In this document: piece after piece, positions 30,616-40,598 of the stretch
Position numbering within the stretch: the stretch's first letter is position 1
How the letters are laid out: each line of letters opens with the position of its first letter
Source of the DNA: Phymatolithon calcareum
Lineage: Eukaryota; Rhodophyta; Florideophyceae; Hapalidiales
Direction: 5' to 3'
Length of the DNA: 64,000 nucleotides
Assembly: GCA_977006965.1 (NCBI GenBank)
Contig: OZ345367.1
Location: forward strand, 1,798,001 to 1,862,000
Notes under the pieces: generated by a model
The model's database searches: none
What the model saw: only the letters and a program-made list of their open reading frames with translations
What the model was told of the DNA's origin: nothing
Program-made: the position numbers and the translations under genes

Positions 30616-33015
30616 ATGCTACGCACGTTCCGCGACAAATTGCGACAGCTCCGCGGCCGCGGCACTGCTGCTACGCCGGAACACGGCACCAGTCCCCCGC
30701 GAGGTCCGCAACGTCTTCGAACGCTCGGCGCGTTTGCACGTGCGCGACGTGACCGCGTGCAAGACAACGAGGGCGATGGCGGAGGTGCCAGTACTGGTTT
30801 CCGCCGCTCCGTGTCGCCTATCGGGTCGAGTCCGTCCTCCCCAATGACCTCTGGAGGCGGTGGCGGCGACACTGCCGCAGCACGGGCTCGAAAGCACGCA
30901 CGTCGCGCAAAAGCCGCAGCCGCTGCTATCGCAGGCTACGGCTCGCCGCGCGCGGATGCGGAACGGCGACCATCGCGTCCACCTCGCGGTTCTGTAGCCC
31001 CCGATAAGGAGATTTCTGACTGCGACGAGGCCGTGTCATCCATACCGTCAACGAACATATCGAATGACGACTTTTTGAATGATGCCGTTCCCGTTGAAAT
31101 CACGCGCCGACCCGGTGCGGACCGTTTGCGCGAAGGTTTACGCGCCGCATTGCGCAACGAAAGCTTGCCCGCCGTCGGCGCGGCCGCCACAGAAATGCGC
31201 GAATCTCATCGGTTGTCTTTGGAAGGTGGTTCCGGCCAAGGTGTCCCACCTCCGTTTCCAAACCCGTCGCCCGCTTCAGCGGTAGCTCCGGCCGGTGCTA
31301 TGACTCCTGCACCACCCTCGTTTGGCACGATGTCGGCGTCTTCTCGGCGGCGAAGTGCGCTTTGGAAGCGGTCCGCATCGGAGTCGGAACCGAACGGTGT
31401 CATAGCTATTGCACGGGAGGCGTGCGACAGTGAGGGACCGGCCGCACGCCTCGAGGCGGCACATGCACTATTAGCGTCTGCGCAAGGCCACGTGAAGGAG
31501 ATGGATGACGCAATTACCGAGCTCAAAGGCGGTGTTGAGAACGTACGTGCGATGGCGGCGGGACTTCCCAGCACGCGAATTCCGCGTTTCGAAAAGCTAC
31601 TGTTTGCATCCGACCCACACTTTGGAGGTGCACATCAGGTGCCCGACTCCTCGATTGTTGGTGAACAAGATGTTTCGTTTAGAGATCTCAACTGGTGTGA
31701 GCGAATATGGGACATTGAGGCCATGCTGGCAGAGCAACGGCTTGATGCTGCCGTGGCCGCTGTAGAGGCGTTGCAAAAGGACGACGGGTTTTCTTCGTGC
31801 TCCGAGTCGACGTGGATGAGATTGGACGAACTTGTTGCGTTGCTCGCGTCTCGTTTGGTGTCCAAAAGCCCGTATGAGACCTTTGAGACGGCACGTGAGT
31901 GCGCCCGACATCTGGCGCGTCTTGGGAGACCGGAAACAGCTGCCCTGGTTGTATTGCGCACGGCGGAGTCACTACTTTTCGAGAAACTGACCCGATTGCA
32001 AGCGAATGCTAAATTGGATCTTCCGCGGCATGTTCATCTTGTATTGGGCATGGCATCTGCACAACTCTCTTCAGCTCATGCAAGTATTGAAGACATCCCG
32101 CTATCTCCCGCGCGTGCCGCTGAGATGTATCTCAGCTGGGCCACTTCGCAAACCGACGAGGTTTACCGAGTGTTTGTACGGCCGAAAATCACATATGCTC
32201 GCGGACTCGATGGCGGTGCCCTTTTGCGCATTGCGGCCGCAGCACAGGCTCGCAACGCGGGTACTGTCAGGCGTACGTCTTCATTGGGAGTTGCTCCTGT
32301 TTCCTCCGGCTCTGGTTCGACGGAGCCGAGTCAGACTGCTGGATCCGTGTTTCGGGCACGCCTCTTGACAAATTTGCGGACTCATATTGGTGGCATTGCA
32401 CGAGATCTGCGGGCAGCGCTGATGCGCATCGCAAACGGGGCGAGGGACGACGCAGCTCATGTGCGTGCCCGTACACCAGGGCCTCCACGAGAAGCACAAG
32501 CGCTTACCCGAGCTATTGAGGAATGTATTTCCGCCCTGTCTCCTGTACTCCGTGAGATCCCCGCCCTCGACGATGGCTTTGTGGACCGCGCTATCGCGCA
32601 TGCCGTTCTTGCATACACCGCCGGACTTTCCCGTGCTGTCAGCACCAGCACGATAACTGGCCAACAGCCGTCGTTGAAGTACACGATTGGATTCGTAGCA
32701 AAGAGCGTCACTGGTTCGCTTAAGCGCCATTCCATGAACGCACCGTCAACGATACAAGCCTCAGCGCTCATTGCTGGTGGTAGCTCGAGCGATCAAATTT
32801 TGCAGGAGGTAGACAATGTCAGAAAGTTTGGCACAATGGCCGACGGACGACAAGAGAATCGACTGTTCGGCGGTGGGGAAGGGGATAGTGCTATGAGTGA
32901 GGAACCAATTACTGGAGCGGCGGTAGTGGTCAATGATGCGGAAATGAGGGAAAAAGCTCGGCAGATGCTCGGGCAGCAGCGACGAATTGCGGTCTCTGCT
33001 TTTGCTGCGGCTTAA
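30616..33015 (+). CDS. Exo84-like exocyst complex subunit
   Basis: A single uninterrupted frame of 799 residues starts at ATG 30616. Residues 1-300 are low-complexity, Ser/Pro/Ala/Arg-rich and probably disordered. From about residue 310 the protein is helical. FRDLNWCERIWDIEAMLAEQ followed by RLDAAVAAVEAL resembles the Exo84 C-terminal domain opening (dWL.ELP..LD.LIA.R.FEEAV.LVE). CARHLARLGRPETAALVVL and YLSWATSQTDEVYRVFV fit later helices of the same domain. Exo84 tethers secretory vesicles to the plasma membrane. Other CATCHR-type tethers (Vps51, Cog) are alternatives. No introns are visible. Confidence 0.6.
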   Translation: MLRTFRDKLRQLRGRGTAATPEHGTSPPRGPQRLRTLGAFARARRDRVQDNEGDGGGASTGFRRSVSPIGSSPSSPMTSGGGGGDTAAARARKHARRAKAAAAAIAGYGSPRADAERRPSRPPRGSVAPDKEISDCDEAVSSIPSTNISNDDFLNDAVPVEITRRPGADRLREGLRAALRNESLPAVGAAATEMRESHRLSLEGGSGQGVPPPFPNPSPASAVAPAGAMTPAPPSFGTMSASSRRRSALWKRSASESEPNGVIAIAREACDSEGPAARLEAAHALLASAQGHVKEMDDAITELKGGVENVRAMAAGLPSTRIPRFEKLLFASDPHFGGAHQVPDSSIVGEQDVSFRDLNWCERIWDIEAMLAEQRLDAAVAAVEALQKDDGFSSCSESTWMRLDELVALLASRLVSKSPYETFETARECARHLARLGRPETAALVVLRTAESLLFEKLTRLQANAKLDLPRHVHLVLGMASAQLSSAHASIEDIPLSPARAAEMYLSWATSQTDEVYRVFVRPKITYARGLDGGALLRIAAAAQARNAGTVRRTSSLGVAPVSSGSGSTEPSQTAGSVFRARLLTNLRTHIGGIARDLRAALMRIANGARDDAAHVRARTPGPPREAQALTRAIEECISALSPVLREIPALDDGFVDRAIAHAVLAYTAGLSRAVSTSTITGQQPSLKYTIGFVAKSVTGSLKRHSMNAPSTIQASALIAGGSSSDQILQEVDNVRKFGTMADGRQENRLFGGGEGDSAMSEEPITGAAVVVNDAEMREKARQMLGQQRRIAVSAFAAA

Positions 33016-33491
33016 TTTCTTATTGTGACCATTCGATATTGGAGCTGAAGTGAAGAACTTCAGGCGATTCTGAAATTCGAGAGTTGGAAATTTTTGTGGC
33101 CTTGTGACACAAATCAGAGCCGCAAGATGTATAAACTAATTTTTCAATTAGCTTCTTTCTGTCAAAAGCACTTCTCGTCTTCTAAGGTCAAAGAAGGGGG
33201 TGATCGCTGCCCCAGAAATGAGATCTGACGAGAAGCTACCGGAAGACAGGGAGGGGGCAGGATTTTACGAACATCTTAGTTGCCTAACACTATCAAACTA
33301 CATACAGTTGTGTGGCATCGTGCAAATACCGAGCTGACGAGAGTAATGGTCCGGTCTTATCTTCAAACGACAGTGACACACAGTCAGGGATGCTCATCAA
33401 TCGCTCTGACTCAAATGTCGTCCAAGAAGTACTTGGACTCACCCACTGTTCCACAAGCTGTACTACATCTCCACAACCTCGCTGCCTGGTC
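33016..33491. other. Intergenic between converging genes
   Basis: This holds the 3' flanks of two convergent genes. No further feature was seen. Confidence 0.5.
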
Positions 33492-34688
33492 TCATCCGAT
33501 GTTAATTCGCGTATCCCCCGTCATATGTTTGTTGTCAACAACCCCTGGCGACAAGTTTTTCGCCACTCCAATCTGCTTTCCTTGTGCGGTCCTACCAATA
33601 ATATTCGCACCGCTCTCGCTCGTCGAGTTGTCAAATCTTTTCGTCCTCGGCAGCTCGCTTGAATCTGAATCGAACAACTCGATAGCCTCATTGGCGGAAT
33701 TAAACTCCCGGTCATTTCCGACTTTCCCGCGCTCATTCTCCGGTAAATTCTCTGTTTCTTCTCGCGGAAGACCATTGCCATATTCGCGCTCGCCCCACCA
33801 CCCGAAGCCGCCACTTCGCGCTCCCTCGACGCGCCCAGAATGCACGAGCGGGCGTCGCCCAGCGAGTCGGAATTGCGTGAACGCACCGATGCAGCCGAAC
33901 AGCAGGGTCAGCAGAGAGTAGACGATGAACCACGTTCCAAAATATCCCTTTTCCGCCTTTGCGAGGTCTGCTTCTGTAGGAAAGTGTCCAGCAAAGTGCC
34001 CGATACCAAAAAAGAACGCAAACGAGCCAACATACGCGGTAGAAATGATCGCCATTTGGCGTTGAAATCGGATTGCAACGATACCCAATATGAGGCCGAG
34101 CACAATTGCGCCTGCATAGAATCCAACATTGGAATCTTTCGGATATATTCTGATCAGAACAGAAGGCGTGAGGGCGGCTGCAATCATGTAGCCCATCATG
34201 CCGCCCATGGCAAACATTCCGACGGCCATGAGTCGCAACGTGATGAACGCCACCGCCAGACCGCCGACTATCATGGCCGCTATGGCGGCCCATGCGGCCG
34301 CTGGTGTATCGGCGCCGATGACCGCCTTTGTGGCGATGAAAGAGACTCCACCACCGGAAAGAAATCCTGCCACGAAGAGCACTGGCGTGAGGAGAAAGTT
34401 GCCGAGAAAGGTTACAATCAATCCGCCGGGAATAGATACAATGCGCAGTGTATTTGAGTACTTCGTCAAGATGTTGTTCGCCTTTGCTAGCGCGAGCGCT
34501 GTGGCGTTCTTGACCGCAGGTGCAACGTCATTGACAGCATGCATTACCGGCAAGCCATCAGATGGTGTATCCGCCCACAGTTGCCCATGTTCGGAGTGAC
34601 GACGTAGGAATTGCGCATGGGATACAGCAGCGGACGCAAAGAGAACAATTGCAAGTCCAACGAGGGCGCGCATTCGCGGTCTCGCCAT
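33492..34688 (-). CDS. DUF4203/TMEM198-like membrane protein with signal peptide
   Basis: The 398-residue frame starts at ATG 34688 with a clear signal peptide (MARPRMRALVGLAIVLFASA, cleavage after about residue 25). After a luminal stretch of about 60 residues come seven hydrophobic segments rich in Gly, including GGLIVTFLGNFLLTPVLFVA and MAVGMFAMGGMMGYMIAAAL, which is the layout of the DUF4203 domain (TM7SF3/TMEM198 family). The last about 110 residues are hydrophilic and charged. Family members sit in the plasma membrane or endomembranes, and their molecular role is unclear. The gene is convergent with the Exo84-like gene. Confidence 0.75.
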   Translation of the reverse strand: MARPRMRALVGLAIVLFASAAVSHAQFLRRHSEHGQLWADTPSDGLPVMHAVNDVAPAVKNATALALAKANNILTKYSNTLRIVSIPGGLIVTFLGNFLLTPVLFVAGFLSGGGVSFIATKAVIGADTPAAAWAAIAAMIVGGLAVAFITLRLMAVGMFAMGGMMGYMIAAALTPSVLIRIYPKDSNVGFYAGAIVLGLILGIVAIRFQRQMAIISTAYVGSFAFFFGIGHFAGHFPTEADLAKAEKGYFGTWFIVYSLLTLLFGCIGAFTQFRLAGRRPLVHSGRVEGARSGGFGWWGEREYGNGLPREETENLPENERGKVGNDREFNSANEAIELFDSDSSELPRTKRFDNSTSESGANIIGRTAQGKQIGVAKNLSPGVVDNKHMTGDTRINIG

Positions 34689-34714
34689 TTCCTGGAGATA
34701 CGACCGCAGCGGGA

Positions 34715-35179
34715 CTAAGGGCTTTTCCACGCTGAGCGGATGCTGCCGATTCCACTGGCGATGAGAAGAAGCAGCTTATTGGCTTCTTCAGGCGCCGATG
34801 TGGGCGGCGGCGGAACAAGAGTAAAGACGATGAGATACAATTGCGGAATTGATTCCTCGTAGATTGAGTGTGTCAGCAAATCGAAGCGAAAGAACGGTGC
34901 ATCTGATTTTTGACTGACGCACTGATACTGTAAGCATGCCAAAACAGAGCCTAATAGGGTGTTGTCTTCGAAGGAGCTGAATACAAGTCTGTGATCATTA
35001 ACTCTTTGGTCTCGGGCTGTACAATGCCGATATTGCACAAATGAGCTTGTCTGCCGGCTAGCTTCGCCTTGAAGTACATCTCCAACCGCACTCTTTTGAA
35101 AATCATACCCGTAGAATAGCTTTGTAAGAAAGTATTGGCCGCGCACCGGAAAGACCGACGGGCTGATGAGGAAGAACAT
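34715..35179 (-). CDS. Unknown protein, 154 residues, or 3' exon of a longer gene
   Basis: ATG 35179 (MFFLISPSVFPVRGQYFLTK) leads into a protein-like sequence with a hydrophobic stretch (QLYLIVFTLVPPPPTSAPEE) and a second one near the C-terminus (LLLLIASGIGSIR). The stop is only 26 bases before the start of the DUF4203 gene on the same strand, unusual spacing for separate nuclear genes. It may be the last exon of the coding region upstream (35.3-36.6 kb). I do not recognise the family. Confidence 0.4.
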   Translation of the reverse strand: MFFLISPSVFPVRGQYFLTKLFYGYDFQKSAVGDVLQGEASRQTSSFVQYRHCTARDQRVNDHRLVFSSFEDNTLLGSVLACLQYQCVSQKSDAPFFRFDLLTHSIYEESIPQLYLIVFTLVPPPPTSAPEEANKLLLLIASGIGSIRSAWKSP

Positions 35180-35339
35180 TTACCACAGCAAATAGTTAGA
35201 AATTGTAGAACACAGACGGAAGCAAAGATTTTTGAAAAGACACCAGGCTCCCTTGAGATCAATCCATCGCGCCAAACATTCGACCAACCTGCTTGTCAAT
35301 CTCGGGCGAGGTGTATGTCAGAAACGCGTGCTCCTCGAA

Positions 35340-36640
35340 TCACGGCGGTGGGTGATACACGACGTAAATACCACCAGGGCAAGTGATACGATCAGCACCC
35401 TTCGAAGCCTGCAAATTGTCAACTGCGACCATTTTAGAAATATTTCCTTCTCTCGCCACCTTGCTCATCTCCTCAGCGACTTCCATCCCACTAGGCATCA
35501 GCCCCTTAGATTGGAAAATGCCCAAACATCTTCCTCCCAACATTTTGGTCACTGAATGCCCAGTATGGCTCTCTTCTGTAGAACCTAACCGCCGGAAGAC
35601 AATCATGTAGTCCTGCTTCGTTGCCGCACGAAACGACTCGACGATGGCCTTCTCCTTGCTGAATAGCTCTTCAAATTCGCTCGTCGCAGTTGCTTGAAGG
35701 AACGCCATGGAGCCACTCGCTTCGTTCATTGTCCACTTCACACCTCCAGACTCTTTACGTGCAGACATGGATCGAAGTCTCTCCGCCCGAGCAACAAGAT
35801 CCTTCTTCTCCAAGCATCCATCGGGCGAGCCGTCGCGAACAGTGATAAATGTTTTGAGCTTGGACCATTGGAACTGTATCCATCGCCACACTTCGAACCT
35901 TTGTCTGAGATTCGGATACGCCAACTCCTGTGAAAATTGTGCTGTTCGCCTTTGCCGCCACATACTTCTGATGAAGCTTGCTCGCGATGGTGTGATTCAC
36001 AGATTTCGCAGAACCAGCAGCCAACATCCCATCATACACATGAACATGTCGGAACGGCAGCGCAGTCAATCATGCAGTAGCCGGTAGCCCAATCCCCACT
36101 CTGCTGAGAGCGGCGGCGAGCGAGGTGAAGAGACCAGCCACACGATAAAACTTGTCCATTTCCGAATTGACAATAACAGATCCTTTGGGTGTGTCTTCCA
36201 CAACGTAGAAGTGGAATGTGGTCCATGCGGTTCACAATTGAGTCGGAACCTCCCCCACCAACGAGAATCCATCCGAATAACCTCAGGAAGCGGACCGAGC
36301 AGGGACTCCTGCAACGTTTCGTACACACCGGATGATGCGGGCGCGCCGTCCCAATAGGAATATGCACCGCGGAAAGAAGGGCATAGGCTCCATCTCAATC
36401 AGTGCTGGGTAGTGTTGGGAATTTCTGTTCGCGACGAGTTTTGCGGCTTCCAAGATGCTGCAAAAGAGAGGGTCACCCGCCTCTGGAATGCACGCATTTT
36501 TCAACTCGCCGCCTTCGAGGGAGGCCGGAGGATTTCGAGGACTGCGAAAAAGCGCTTTGAGGGATCGGGGGCTGCAAATAGAATGTGCAACGCGATAGAC
36601 TATTGCGCTGCGTGGGTGAGCAGATCGCGGGAGACATAAG
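35340..36640 (-). CDS. Unrecognised gene, probably multi-exon or frame-broken
   Basis: Protein-like sequence runs through three frames in succession. From about 36.5 kb: LKNACIPEAGDPLFCSILEA. From about 36.35 kb: GAYSYWDGAPASSGVYETLQ. From about 36.05 kb: HVHVYDGMLAAGSAKSVNHT. From about 35.9 kb a long clean frame with KMVAVDNLQASKGADRITCP ends at 35340. The frame changes could be short introns or indels. A possible start is the ATG at 36637. Coding-like sequence (HAFLTYTSPEIDKQVGRMFG) also follows the stop at 35.3 kb, so the gene may extend to 34715. No family was recognised. Confidence 0.4.
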
Positions 36641-38038
36641 GGAATCTTTGTGAACGCACGCCGGTTTGAAGTTCAGTGCAAACCTGAGCGAAACAATCCC
36701 GAAGGGATCAACGTGCGTACAGTACAGTACTTGAATGCAAAAGATTCATTATGCTCAAAAGGGCGCCAATTTTGAAACGAATGTATGAGGGCAGATTTAG
36801 TTTTTGAGCCACAATTAAAAACTGTAAACAGTCCAATTTCAATTCAATTACTCTACGCTGTGAAAATTCATGACATTGCTTGTATGGGACTGCTCTTCTT
36901 CGCGAGCCGCGCAATGCCAAGTTCGTTGGACTGCTATCCCTTTGTTCAATCCAAACGAAATAGTACAAGTAAGACATGTCCTATCCCCATAAGAATGAGG
37001 TCCCATGACCCTGACCAGCAGGTACTACAGTCGAAGCTACTCCGCTCTCTCTCACAATACATCCTCTCTTGAACCGTACAATGTTTCGCTACAATGTATC
37101 ACGATCATTGCTATCCCTTCTTGGCAACGAAGTCGAAGTCCTAATAGGAAGCGCTTTCTCCTCGATAGGCGTTTCATTTGTGCCGGTGGGTCGTCTATTT
37201 TGTCGTGGTAGGCACGAACACAGACGCGCCCAATAATGTCTTAGGCCACGCGACTGTCTCTCATCTGTGGTCTGGTGATCTTCCTCAGGGCTGTTTACTG
37301 GAAGAATACCGGAGCAATTCTGTGATTGATTCCACGGTGTGCCACTAGTTGATTCGATGGGTGCAGATTTCCGCTCCACGGAATGCCGCATATCAACGCC
37401 GGTTGCTGAATTCCCTTTCGAGAAAGAGAATAGATTGTGCTGAGGAAGAGCGTACCGCACCATTGTGTTTGACTTTTATAAGGCTCCTCTCCTTCTCTGA
37501 AAAGAGTCTGATAAATCGCCTGGCACAATTTCTGCGTGGAAGGTCCGTCAAGCCTTTTCGCTTGGCAGCTCTCCAATTTTCTAGAGTAATTTATGTAGCC
37601 CGCACTTTTTCGTGCACGAAATACGACGAAGAGAACGTCTTCCCCTGAATCAAAGAATGAAGTAGCAAAGAGTCCTCCAAAAACTAAGATTCCAACGCAG
37701 TTTGACTTTGAACTTCAATTATGTGCAAAAATGCATGGAGAGGCATCTTGTGCCCTCGCTCATTTGACGCGAGAAAACAAAGCTTAGCGTGATCCAGACC
37801 GAGACTGACAAGAAGTTGCCTATTATACATCGTCACTGGCTTTGGATTTGTGGAGAGAACACCGTGCTTCCCACAATTCCTTCGCGTAAGACAAAATCAG
37901 ATTGATTTTCTCTTGCTGGAGCATCTGATTTTCGAATCTAAAAATAATGAAATTCAACAATACATTATTTCGCGAACAAGACGTATGACACTTGCGATCT
38001 CAAACATAGGTTCCATTACCTGAGCTTCCCCCTGCGCG
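36641..38038. other. Intergenic with short open frames of unknown origin
   Basis: Overlapping minus-strand frames at 37.09-37.58 kb look weakly protein-like but carry no motif I can name. They may be transposon debris. The rest appears empty. Confidence 0.35.
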
Positions 38039-38701
38039 ATGACCTTCACATTCGTGCCCCTTGCAGCGCTTCCGCATCGCGCGCGCCTCAGAGGCATTAG
38101 GAATTGCACCGCCACTTGCGCCCTCGACTCAGCGCCTGTCGCGACCGGGCTCTCCGTGCACACAGATCTTCTCCTTCGTGCAACTCGTGCATATGTCGGG
38201 AGAGGGACGCGGCCATCCGCGTCTTCCGTAGCGGAGGCGCTACATGGCGCGGAGCGCGAATGCAAGAAATTACGCTTGAAGAGCAACGAACACTTGCTGC
38301 ATGGGAAATGGCAACTAGTACTGACAACAGACAGACGTGCAAATTTTCCACCGCTGAGAACACTCTACTTTCCCGTGAACGCTCAGCAGACGTTTTCGCC
38401 GACCGGTCGATTTGAGAATTGTCTGCGAGTCGCGGGCAGTCTGCTTGAGTTTGCAGGCCCTTTTCGATGGGTTCCAGATAGAAATCGACTGGAGTTCACG
38501 TTCTCGCAGGTTCGGTTGGAGCTCGGGCCATTAAAATGGCGGAAGGAGGGGATTGATAAGGAGGGTAGTACGCTGGAAGGGAGAACGGCGAAAACATTGC
38601 CTTTCTTCACGTTCTTCTTGGTCGACCAAGATATTGCCGCGGCAAGGGGACGTTCAGGGGGTCTAGCTTTGTATGCCAGGATTGGGGACGCGAGTGAATA
38701 G
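38039..38701 (+). CDS. Plastid lipid-associated protein / fibrillin (PAP)
   Basis: This 220-residue single-exon protein has the PAP_fibrillin pattern. LLHGKWQLVLTTDRR is the opening strand of the domain. LYFPVNAQQTFSPTGRFENC is the central strand region, with LEFTFSQVRLELGPLKW next. FFLVDQDIAAARGRSGGLAL matches the closing Dxx(I/L)..RG..G signature. Fibrillins bind lipids or isoprenoids in plastid plastoglobules and thylakoids. The N-terminus (MTFTFVPLAALPHRARLRGI) is Arg- and Ala-rich with no acidic residue, which suits a plastid transit peptide. The length is at the short end of the family. Confidence 0.85.
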   Translation: MTFTFVPLAALPHRARLRGIRNCTATCALDSAPVATGLSVHTDLLLRATRAYVGRGTRPSASSVAEALHGAERECKKLRLKSNEHLLHGKWQLVLTTDRRANFPPLRTLYFPVNAQQTFSPTGRFENCLRVAGSLLEFAGPFRWVPDRNRLEFTFSQVRLELGPLKWRKEGIDKEGSTLEGRTAKTLPFFTFFLVDQDIAAARGRSGGLALYARIGDASE

Positions 38702-39365
38702 TGCTAAGATCCTTGTGTAGAGGCTGAAGTTTTGTACATGAGTTGCTTTGACAGGCGATAAAGCCCCTCGTTAGGGGCTCACTTTCACTTGATTTGTTTG
38801 TGGTGTTCAGGGTCTGCAAAAGACTGCTCAGTTCTCTGTGTTGGCTTTTCAACATTCCGTCATTCATTACGGGTCTCAAGCATTGCACAATCCTCATGCG
38901 TCGTCCAAAACCGGCGCGCACTGAGCGTGGAAAAAGGTGTATTTGGGGAGGAGCAGACGATTTCTCAATCAATAAGTGGCTTTTGTACCCCGAATTGTTT
39001 TCGCACAAACCCTTGCGGTTGTGTGCGATAACTAAAGTTGTGCGGTCCTCTTGGAATCACCGCTTCCTCTCAAGATGTCTAATTATTGGGCCACGCAGGC
39101 CGATTCTAGTCTCACGCGCGAGCATCTTTTACCTTCCAGAGGCAATCTTTCTTCAAGAATGATCCACAAAGTTGTGGATCATTCTTCTGCACAAAATACG
39201 TGAATCTGTTTGCACAGAAATGAGTTAGTATATGTCATCTTGCCCTAGCTGAAAAATATACTTGCCCTCTCGTAATTCGTACCATTCGGGAGCTTGGCGA
39301 GAACGTTTAACAAGCTGACGGTGCAGCATGACGGAAACAGGCAGCACGATGCCGACAATAAGGAG
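38702..39365. other. Intergenic, small hairpin at 39.16-39.19 kb
   Basis: AGAATGATCCACAA is followed by the inverted TTGTGGATCATTCT, a perfect short hairpin. No gene was seen. Confidence 0.45.
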
Positions 39366-39529
39366 ATGTGTACTGTAAGCCGGGATAACAAATGAAAGTA
39401 AAACGTAAGAGCACCAGGCCCGAGTGGGTGCAATAGGACCCGAGGGCGGAGCCCGAGGGACTATTGTACCCACGAGGACCAGGTACGAGAACGTTTTACA
39501 CATTTGTTATCCCGGCTTACGGTACACAT
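39366..39529. mobile_element. Fold-back element copy B (164 bp)
   Basis: Terminal inverted repeats of 29 bases with one mismatch (ATGTGTACTGTAAGCCGGGA at the left) enclose an interior that is itself imperfectly palindromic around GGGCGGAGCCCGAGGG. Four bases (ACGA) separate it from MITE-1 copy B. Confidence 0.85.
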
Positions 39530-39533
39530 ACGA

Positions 39534-40118
39534 CTTGTTTTTGTAGACGCGAGAAAACACGCCGTTTTGAAAAGTACAAGTTTGTTGCCAATGGAAGCTC
39601 CCACATAAAGTACAAAAATGACTCTTTCACTGGACCACTACGAACCGAAACGATGGTAAAGCGGTCCATGCCCAGACTGTTGTCGTTTTCTGTTCACGTT
39701 TTCAAAATATTAGAAAAAATTAACTTATTTAGTTCTTACCTCTGCACAAAAATTAAGTAAAAAAAACTTATTTTTTCCTCTTCCCCTTCTCAAATTGTTG
39801 AGAAAATCTATCTTATATTTCTCTCCTCTCCGAGGAATAATGTAGTGATTTACAACTTATAAAATACTCATCACATCAAAATAAACAATCGAATTTAAGC
39901 TTCCAACTTATTTTTCTCGCATCAGGTTTGATAAGTTGAAGGTTGACCGGGTTTGGAAGATCATCTGGCCAATAGAATTGAGTTTTAATGAAAGTGATAT
40001 GAGCTCTGAAAATGCTCAATTTTAGATGAACTATTAAATATTTATCGGTCCAAGCTCACATTTACTTTCGTTAGTTACGTGAAAGCATCTCGTGTTTTCT
40101 CGCGTCTACAAAAACAAG
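39534..40118. mobile_element. MITE-1 copy B (585 bp)
   Basis: The inverted ends are CTTGTTTTTGTAGACGCG and CGCGTCTACAAAAACAAG, extended by AGAAAACACG on both sides. It is AT-rich, non-coding, and inverted relative to copy A. Confidence 0.85.
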
Positions 40119-40270
40119 CAGAAATGAGGCCCCGATTGCATGAGACGCCATGCTGGGGTGAGCGAAGGTCATCGCTGCTTCTGAAGATGATCTCAAGTCA
40201 ACTCCAGCATTCTGCGCCCACGTGTGCGCGTGCTGGGCCATAGTGAAATAAATTTCCTTTTCGCTTCTGA

Positions 40271-40324
40271 GGGCCAGGCTATACCGGATTTGAATTTGGT
40301 GATCATGGGCAAAATCTATCATAA
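40271..40324 (+). repeat. Harbinger left TIR
   Basis: It begins GGGCC and contains TATACCGGATTTGAATTTG and GATCATGGGCAAAAT, all mirrored at the right end. Confidence 0.9.
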
Positions 40325-40598
40325 AAGCTGATTTGGCTGTTCATGGTTGGCTGGTGGTCCATGCTCCGTTGTCAACAATGCCCAAGCTTTGCCCAAAGCA
40401 CGGCGCATTTCGTCCATGCCCAAGGAACTTCCTCTTGCCCAAAATTGAAGTGTTCGCGCCAATGGGCAAAGTTTGGGCATAGTTTGGCGGCAATACGGCG
40501 TTCAATAGCCCTCATACAGAGCTGTCGACAGTATAAGTCCGAGTAGGAAATGGGTGACATCTCTTCACATGGGCTAACGTCACTACTTTGCATTCGTA

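Noticed and set aside
33280-33921. A 213-codon plus-strand reading frame
   Set aside because: It lies opposite the DUF4203 gene C-terminal region and has no motif of its own; a shadow frame.
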